From NCBI RefSeq assembly GCF_030209375.1, contig NZ_JARVSC010000011.1, positions 62,001 to 126,000 of the forward strand: 64,000 nt of DNA, read 5' to 3'. A model generated the notes under the pieces. That model saw nothing but the letters and a program-made list of their open reading frames with translations, was not told the origin of the DNA and did not search any database. Shown one piece after another: positions 59,007-64,000 of this stretch. Origin of the DNA: Plantibacter sp. ME-Dv--P-122b (GTDB lineage: Bacteria > Actinomycetota > Actinomycetes > Actinomycetales > Microbacteriaceae). A program made the translations under genes and the position numbers. Position 1 is the stretch's first letter; each line of letters starts with the position of its first letter.

Positions 59007-59492
59007 ATGCCGATGTCCGATTACGTCGCCTCGATCCGCTCCCACATCGGGACCGGGTTCCTCATGCTCCCCGGCGTCACCGCGGTGATCCGGGACGGGG
59101 ACCGGTTCCTCCTCGGTCGCCATCACCACTCCGGTCTCTGGAGTCTGATCGGCGGCGGGGTCGAGCCGGGCGAGGAACCCGCCGACGCGCTGCTTCGCGA
59201 GGTCCTCGAGGAGACCGGCGCCCGGGTCCGCATCCGCGGCATCGTCGGGGTGTACGGCGGCGAACCGATGATGGTGCGTTATCCCAACGGCGACCACGTC
59301 GGGTACGTCACCACCGCCTACGACTGCGAACTCCTCAGCGAGGCGACCGCCGACCCCGAGGAGCTCCTCGAACTCGGGTGGTTCGCCCGGGACGAGATCC
59401 CGTCGCTGCCGCGCCGCGACTGGATCGATCGCGTCGTCGACGACGTTCCCGGACAGAATCCGACGGCCGACGAGGGACGGGGTGGGTCGTGA
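59007..59492 (+). CDS. Nudix hydrolase
   Basis: A 161-residue pyrophosphohydrolase. The Nudix box G-x5-E-x7-REUxEE is found in GGGVEPGEEPADALLREVLE followed by ETGARV (residues about 51 to 76). GTGFLMLPGVTAVIRDGDRFLL precedes it. TAGACT ends six bases before ATG 59007, so the mRNA looks leaderless; ATG 59013 is another choice. Its stop overlaps the HAD gene start by GTGA. Substrate could be a damaged nucleotide or ADP-ribose. Confidence 0.93.
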   Translation: MPMSDYVASIRSHIGTGFLMLPGVTAVIRDGDRFLLGRHHHSGLWSLIGGGVEPGEEPADALLREVLEETGARVRIRGIVGVYGGEPMMVRYPNGDHVGYVTTAYDCELLSEATADPEELLELGWFARDEIPSLPRRDWIDRVVDDVPGQNPTADEGRGGS

Positions 59493-60082
59493 TCCGTGTC
59501 GTCCTGTTCGATCTCGACGGCGTGATCCGACACTTCGACCCTGCGCGGGTGGTCGACATCGAGACCAGGCACGGATTGCAGCCCGGGACGCTCGCCGGGA
59601 CCGCCTTCGCGGCGCCGCTCATCGACGAGGTCACCACCGGCCGGATCGCGAGAGCGGAATGGATCAGCCGGATCGGCGGTCTCGTCGGTGACCACTCGGC
59701 CGCCGAGGAGTGGGGTGCTCAGACGTGGTCGGTCGACGAAGCGCTGCTGGAACTGTCCGACGGGATCCGAGCCGCGGGGCTCACGACCGCGGTCCTCACC
59801 AACGGGACGGACACCATCGCTGCGGAACTCATGACCTCGGGCATCGCCGACCGGGTCGACGCGATCTTCAACTCGGCGGACATCGGCTTCACGAAACCCG
59901 ACGTGCGGGCGTTCCAGCACGTGCTCGATGCGCTGGACGTGCGAGGCGAGGAGGTGTTCTTCACCGACGACTCGCCTGCGAAACTCACGGGAGCCGCGAG
60001 GCTGTCCATGCACACCCACCACTTCACGACGGTCGGGGAGCTGCGCGATCGCCTCGACGAGGCAGGCGTACCGCTCCGCTGA
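59489..60082 (+). CDS. HAD-superfamily hydrolase
   Basis: A 197-residue phosphatase-like protein: motif I DLDGV (second Asp as acid/base) at about residues 8 to 12, motif II TTAVLTNGTD (Thr), motif III KPD (Lys), motif IV FFTDDSPAK. Cap is a small helical C1-type. GTG 59489 overlaps the Nudix stop, so they are co-translated; both may clean up nucleotides or sugar phosphates. Confidence 0.92.
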   Translation: MIRVVLFDLDGVIRHFDPARVVDIETRHGLQPGTLAGTAFAAPLIDEVTTGRIARAEWISRIGGLVGDHSAAEEWGAQTWSVDEALLELSDGIRAAGLTTAVLTNGTDTIAAELMTSGIADRVDAIFNSADIGFTKPDVRAFQHVLDALDVRGEEVFFTDDSPAKLTGAARLSMHTHHFTTVGELRDRLDEAGVPLR

Positions 60083-60106
60083 GCGGGAGTGCTCGTACGC
60101 CAGTGC

Positions 60107-61786
60107 TCAGGCCGAGGCGAGCTCGCGGGCGGTGAGCACGCCGGTCTCGAGCGCTGAGAGTGCCACGACCTTGTACCCTTCGGCGTCGAAGAAGATCGTG
60201 ACGCGGTCGGGTTCGACACCCATCACGGTGCCGGGACCGAACTCCTCGTGCTGCACCGCCTGGTCGACGTGCAGCGGCGACGCACCGGTGGCGGTGTCCG
60301 TCCCGGCGTGCTGCTGAGCGTGCTCCTGCTCGTGTTCCAGCTGCGCTTCGTGCCGTTCGCAGCCGTCGCAGTTCCCACACCACTCGGGGGCCTCGACACC
60401 GAAGTACTCCAGCAGGACCCGCCGGCGGCAGTGCGACGTCTCGGCGTAGGCACGCATCATGGCCAGCCGCGACTCCGCGATCCGCTCGCGTGACTCGAGC
60501 GTCTCCCGCACGGCACCGATGGCGCGCTTCGGGCCGACCTCGTCGACGGCGCGGACACCGTCGGCGGTGTCGACGAGTCCGGCGTCCGCGAAGTCGTTGA
60601 CGAGGCGGGCGACCGTGCGCCGCGGCCGATCGAGCTGCTCGGCGAGGTCGCCGACGGTCACGCCCGGGGTCGCGCGGATTGCCCGCCACACGGCGCGCAA
60701 CGCCGACTCCGACACCGACCGCTTGGTGAAGAAGCGGCGGAGTCCGAGATCCTCCGCCCGGTAGTGCAGCGCGGTGGTCGCCGGCTCACCGTCCCGTCCC
60801 GCGCGCCCGACCTCCTGGTAGTAGGCGTCGAGCGACTCGGTGGTCGTGGCGTGCAGGACGAAACGCACATCGGCGCGGTCGATGCCCATGCCGAACGCGG
60901 AGGTCGCGACCACGACGTCGAGTTCGCCGGCGCGCCAGCGATCGTGGACGGCACGACGTTCCGTGGTCTTCAGACCCGCGTGGTAGGCGGCCACCCGACG
61001 ACCCTCGGCCGCGATCTCGTCGGCGTACTGCTCCGTCTCGCGCCGCGTCGCGACGTACACCAGGCCGGGTGCGGTCCAGCTTCGGGCCTCGTCGACGACC
61101 GCGGCGCGCTTCTCCGCTTCGCTCTCGTGACGGTGGACGACGAGCCGGATCTCCGGCCGGTCGACGCCGTGCACCTGCACGTCCGGGTCGTGCATGCGCA
61201 GCCGGTCGATGATCTCCGCGCGGACGGGGCCGGACGCGGTCGCGGTCATCGCGAGGACGGGTGGATCGCCGAGTTCGCGGCGGACGTCGGCCAGGCGCAG
61301 GTAGTCGGGGCGGAAGTCGGTCCCCCACGAGGACACACAGTGCGCTTCGTCGACGACCAGCAGCGGGACGCCGGCCGTCCGGAGCCTCGCCACCGTCTCC
61401 TCGTTCGCGAGCTGCTCAGGAGCCAGCAGCACGTAGACGGGCCCGCCCGCGTCGATGAGCGTCCACGCCTCCTCCATCGCCGCCGGGCCCACCGAGGCGT
61501 TGAGGGCGACGGCCGGAGGGGCGTCCGGTGCCGCGTCGATCGAGGCGAGCTGGTCGGCCTGGAGCGCGACGAGCGGGGAGACCACCAGGGTCACCCCGCC
61601 GCGCTGGGCGCCGGCGATCTGGTAGACCGCCGACTTCCCGCCGCCGGTCGCGAGGACCAGGAGCGTGTCACGACCGGCGCACGCCGACTGGATCGCCTCC
61701 CGCTGTCCGGGCAGGAAGGTGTCCCATCCGAAGTCGTCGCGGGCGATGCGATCGATGGAGCCGGTGGACGTGCGCGAGGAACCCAT
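60107..61786 (-). CDS. recQ: RecQ helicase with C-terminal Tudor-like tail
   Basis: A 559-residue DNA helicase: Walker A GGGKS at 48 to 52, DEAH at 146 to 149, helicase motifs GMGIDRADVRFVLHA and QEVGRAGRDGE, zinc-binding Cys at 453, 470, 473 and 476, then a winged-helix part. There is no HRDC domain. Instead, residues 500 to 555 (VDQAVQHEEFGPGTVMGVE, VTIFFDAEGYKVV) resemble the UvrD/PcrA C-terminal Tudor domain that binds RNA polymerase. TACCGT ends six bases before ATG 61786, suggesting leaderless mRNA. It resolves recombination and replication structures. Confidence 0.94.
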   Translation of the reverse strand: MGSSRTSTGSIDRIARDDFGWDTFLPGQREAIQSACAGRDTLLVLATGGGKSAVYQIAGAQRGGVTLVVSPLVALQADQLASIDAAPDAPPAVALNASVGPAAMEEAWTLIDAGGPVYVLLAPEQLANEETVARLRTAGVPLLVVDEAHCVSSWGTDFRPDYLRLADVRRELGDPPVLAMTATASGPVRAEIIDRLRMHDPDVQVHGVDRPEIRLVVHRHESEAEKRAAVVDEARSWTAPGLVYVATRRETEQYADEIAAEGRRVAAYHAGLKTTERRAVHDRWRAGELDVVVATSAFGMGIDRADVRFVLHATTTESLDAYYQEVGRAGRDGEPATTALHYRAEDLGLRRFFTKRSVSESALRAVWRAIRATPGVTVGDLAEQLDRPRRTVARLVNDFADAGLVDTADGVRAVDEVGPKRAIGAVRETLESRERIAESRLAMMRAYAETSHCRRRVLLEYFGVEAPEWCGNCDGCERHEAQLEHEQEHAQQHAGTDTATGASPLHVDQAVQHEEFGPGTVMGVEPDRVTIFFDAEGYKVVALSALETGVLTARELASA

Positions 61787-61962
61787 GTCGAGACGGTACC
61801 TCCGGCCACCGACCTCACGAGCCCGCTTGACGAGGGCGACCGGCTCTGCAAGATCAGGCTCGCACGCGATGCCCGAGGCCGGTGTCTCCTGCTCGGTGTC
61901 GGTGGTCCGGCCTAGCGTGGGATCCGGTCGACGTCGCATCCTGAGCTGACAGTCCTCGGGCC

Positions 61963-63219
61963 TCACCGGTGAGGCTTGAGTGAGACATCTTCGCGACGTC
62001 GGCCGCCCCCGGCGGCTGAGCGTGAGACGGCGGAGACGAGGGTCTCGAGTGGGCCGCGACGGCGCAGGAGCGCCAGACACCCTCCGACCACGAGGATGGC
62101 GCCGAGGTTAGCGCCGAACGCCACCGGACCGTAGGTCCACGTCGTGTCCTGCCCCGTGCCGGCCGCGACGAGGAGCACGGTGAGCACGATCAGGTGGAAG
62201 GTGTAGCTCGTGAGGGGAGCGGCCCCGGCACGACGGATCGGCGCGAGGACCGGAACCGACAGCGGCTTCGACAGGAGCGTGGTGATGCCGATTACGAGGA
62301 GCGCCACACCCGCGCCCCGACCGATGTCGAACAGGGTCCCGGTGTGCGGGCTGTCGAGCAACAGGTCCGGCCAGCGGAACGCGGCCGCGCCCATCCCGGC
62401 ACTCCGGAATACGGCGTCGACGGTGAACCCGGGAGGCAATTGCCGCGCGAGACCCGGCGTCAGGGCGAGGAGGGCGTCCCGACCGACCAGCGTGTACAGC
62501 GCGGTGGCGATGATCATGGCGGCGGCGGCGGCGAGGAGCCCGATCGACGCGATCGTGATCGGAGTGCGGGCCGTCCGCTGGCGGAGGAGGGACCGCCCGA
62601 CGAGCATGCCGATGAGCAGGTAGGTCAGCCACGTGACCACGGGGTAGGTGCCCGTCACCAGGACGCCGCGAAGGGCGCTGAGCGGCTGGCCGAGATCGAG
62701 CCAGGAGATGGAGGCGTACTCCTGGAGCGCGTCCATCCCGATGCGCGACCAGGCGGTGAGGATTCCACCGCCGACAGCGAGGACGGCGACGGCGGTTCCG
62801 ATGAGCCAGGACGGCGCACGGAGGAACGGGACGGCGAACAGCATCGCGACCCCGAAGTAGACGAGGACGTTGATCGCCGGTGCCGGGAGCAGGCCGAGGG
62901 TGAGTCCGATGACGATGATCGCCAGGCTGCGGGCGATGAGTGAGCGGTACGCGCCACGAGGGTGGCCGCGGTCGACGGCGCTCTGGGTCGCGAGGATGAT
63001 GCTGACACCGCCGAGGACCGCGAACAGGGTCGAGGCGTTCCCGGCGGCAAGATCACGGATCGACCACGGTTCGCCCGGCACCCGGGGCCAGACGTGTTCG
63101 GTGACCATCCCGAGGATGGCGATGAAACGGGCGATGTCGATACCGATGAGTCGGGCTCGAACGCTCGTCGGACGGACGCTGATCGGTGGGGCGCTCAGAG
63201 GCGTGTTGAGATCGGGCAT
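61963..63219 (-). CDS. DUF1624/DUF418-like multi-span membrane protein
   Basis: A 418-residue protein of about ten spans. RLIGIDIARFIAILGMVTEHV is the signature of the HGSNAT-cat/DUF1624-DUF418 acyltransferase-like family, whose members acetylate sugars across membranes. An Arg/His-rich end (GGGRRREDVSLKPHR) is cytoplasmic. I choose ATG 63219; a TTG at 63231 extends it slightly. It stands alone, between RecQ and the methyltransferase. Substrate is unknown. Confidence 0.78.
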   Translation of the reverse strand: MPDLNTPLSAPPISVRPTSVRARLIGIDIARFIAILGMVTEHVWPRVPGEPWSIRDLAAGNASTLFAVLGGVSIILATQSAVDRGHPRGAYRSLIARSLAIIVIGLTLGLLPAPAINVLVYFGVAMLFAVPFLRAPSWLIGTAVAVLAVGGGILTAWSRIGMDALQEYASISWLDLGQPLSALRGVLVTGTYPVVTWLTYLLIGMLVGRSLLRQRTARTPITIASIGLLAAAAAMIIATALYTLVGRDALLALTPGLARQLPPGFTVDAVFRSAGMGAAAFRWPDLLLDSPHTGTLFDIGRGAGVALLVIGITTLLSKPLSVPVLAPIRRAGAAPLTSYTFHLIVLTVLLVAAGTGQDTTWTYGPVAFGANLGAILVVGGCLALLRRRGPLETLVSAVSRSAAGGGRRREDVSLKPHR

Positions 63220-63296
63220 CGCATCAGTCAAGCCGGAGGCCGGCGGTGGCCGCGTCCGCTCAGCGGATGATGAGCGTTCGTCCCCGGGGTGACAAG

Positions 63297-63326
63297 CCGG
63301 GGCGCAGCACGCACGCTGCGCCCCGG
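63297..63326 (-). terminator. Terminator of the methyltransferase gene
   Basis: CCGGGGCGCAGC and GCTGCGCCCCGG arms (12 bp, perfect) with a six-base loop start five bases beyond the methyltransferase stop on the minus strand, and are followed there by CTTGTC. Probably a factor-independent type terminator without a long U-tract. Confidence 0.75.
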
Positions 63327-63330
63327 GCGT

Positions 63331-63999
63331 TCAGGGTGCCGTGACGCCGTACAGGACGTAGTCGTCGAGGTACTGCCAGACGGTCCCGGTCTCCGCGAAA
63401 CCGGCGGAACGGAGGGTCTCGAGGTGGAACCCCAGGGTGACCTTCGGTGGTGCCTCGTGCAGCGACGAGCCCCAGACCTCGTCGCGGCGGCGGAGTGCGT
63501 CGGCATATCGCCGGCTGGTGGCGACAGCCTCCCACCACTCATCCCACGTGTCGGTGTCACCGGAGAACGTCTCCCGCTGCATCTGCTCGTCGTCGGCCCT
63601 GGCGATGCCGGCCAGGGTCGGTTCGTGGTGTCCGCTGTACGAGAGGTGGTCGCCGTTCAGGACGATGCCGCCCGGCCGGAGGAGGTCGGGCAACACCCGA
63701 TAGACCTCCACGAGCTCGGCGGGCTGCAACCAGTGCAGCGCGGTCGACGAGATCACCGCGTCGAACGGGGTGTCGGCGATGCTCGGATGGGTGGTCCAAT
63801 CGGCCCGTGCGAGGTCGATCTCGGCGACCGAGATCCGGGGGTCGGCGGCCGCGAGGTCGGTGGCGATGGCGAGCAGCGCGGGGTCCTTGTCCGCGACGAC
63901 CGCCCGACCGTTCGGAACGGCCGCGAGGACGTGCTCGGCGAGTGACCCCGTCCCACCCGCCAGGTCGAGGATGCGAGGAGTGGGCGAATCCGCGCAGAT
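63331..63999 (-). CDS. SAM-dependent methyltransferase (5' end off window)
   Basis: At least 222 residues of a class I methyltransferase; the frame is open to the right edge of the window, so the N-terminus is missing. Motif I is RILDLAGGTGSLAEHVL near the edge, followed by GRAVVADKDPALL, DAVISSTALHWLQ and PGGIVLNGDH, the normal order of motifs I to VI. The GTG at 63756 lies within motif III/IV and is not the start. Small-molecule type; a perfect hairpin follows it. Confidence 0.88.
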   Translation of the reverse strand: MCADSPTPRILDLAGGTGSLAEHVLAAVPNGRAVVADKDPALLAIATDLAAADPRISVAEIDLARADWTTHPSIADTPFDAVISSTALHWLQPAELVEVYRVLPDLLRPGGIVLNGDHLSYSGHHEPTLAGIARADDEQMQRETFSGDTDTWDEWWEAVATSRRYADALRRRDEVWGSSLHEAPPKVTLGFHLETLRSAGFAETGTVWQYLDDYVLYGVTAP

Positions 64000-64000
64000 C

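Noticed and set aside
1-64000. CRISPR array, prophage, biosynthetic gene cluster or known phage-defence island
   Set aside because: No regular repeat-spacer array, no phage structural or integrase genes, no PKS/NRPS or terpene enzymes, and no defence system beyond a single toxin-antitoxin pair were seen.

Overview
The window is about 70% G+C, densely coded on both strands, and uses GTG starts with ATGA/GTGA overlaps. It carries several gene types typical of Micrococcales: a DUF222-HNH protein, LAL and ROK regulators, LPxTG/LAxTG wall-anchored proteins and TTGTCGA-type dispersed repeats. The best fit is a Microbacteriaceae-type actinobacterium; genus cannot be set from the sequence alone. I see no rRNA, tRNA, CRISPR array, IS element or prophage, and no gene-free stretch longer than about 250 bases. 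The first and last genes run off the window edges.

Layout. 1-14.8 kb: a beta-mannoside/mannan utilisation locus with an aldo/keto reductase, an intracellular GH-A hydrolase, a ROK repressor, a LacI-like sensor domain lacking its DNA-binding part, an ABC sugar importer without its own ATPase, a GH2 beta-mannosidase, a ROK-fold sugar kinase and a secreted LARTG-anchored GH5 mannanase. The secreted enzyme would cut polysaccharide, the importer bring in oligosaccharide, and the cytoplasmic hydrolases and kinase finish the job. 14.8-20.2 kb: NIPSNAP, GNAT, a NarL-type two-component pair, a sugar aminotransferase and a WsaF-like glycosyltransferase. 20.2-25.4 kb: an MFS transporter and two HSL-type esterases in one operon, divergent from a LacI regulator with a double operator. 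25.4-28 kb: cstA with its YbdD partner. 28-34 kb: small genes, the DUF222-HNH gene flanked by dispersed repeats, autoregulated soxR, a YjbR protein, and a TetR/metallo-beta-lactamase operon preceded by three operators in 17-bp register. 34-39 kb: an SRAP protein, an LPPTG-anchored subtilisin-like protein, terC behind a yybP-ykoY (Mn2+) riboswitch, and a divergent quinone-oxidoreductase/MarR pair.

39-45 kb: MerR and SulP, TerD, a GAF-ANTAR protein, a fatty acid desaturase with a possible leader peptide, and two paralogous tiny membrane proteins around a truncated phosphatase. 45-49 kb: a toxin-antitoxin module, a frameshifted repeat protein, GNAT, and a TetR/ketopantoate-reductase-like operon with a 30-bp operator. 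49-64 kb: a large LAL regulator, small membrane, lipo- and RNA-binding proteins, an M20 hydrolase, the HxlR/RidA pair, Nudix, HAD, RecQ with a Tudor-like tail, an acyltransferase-like membrane protein and a SAM methyltransferase.

Regulation is unusually legible: nearly every local regulator has a visible dyad next to it, and about ten genes have a -10-like hexamer six or seven bases before the start codon, implying leaderless mRNAs.
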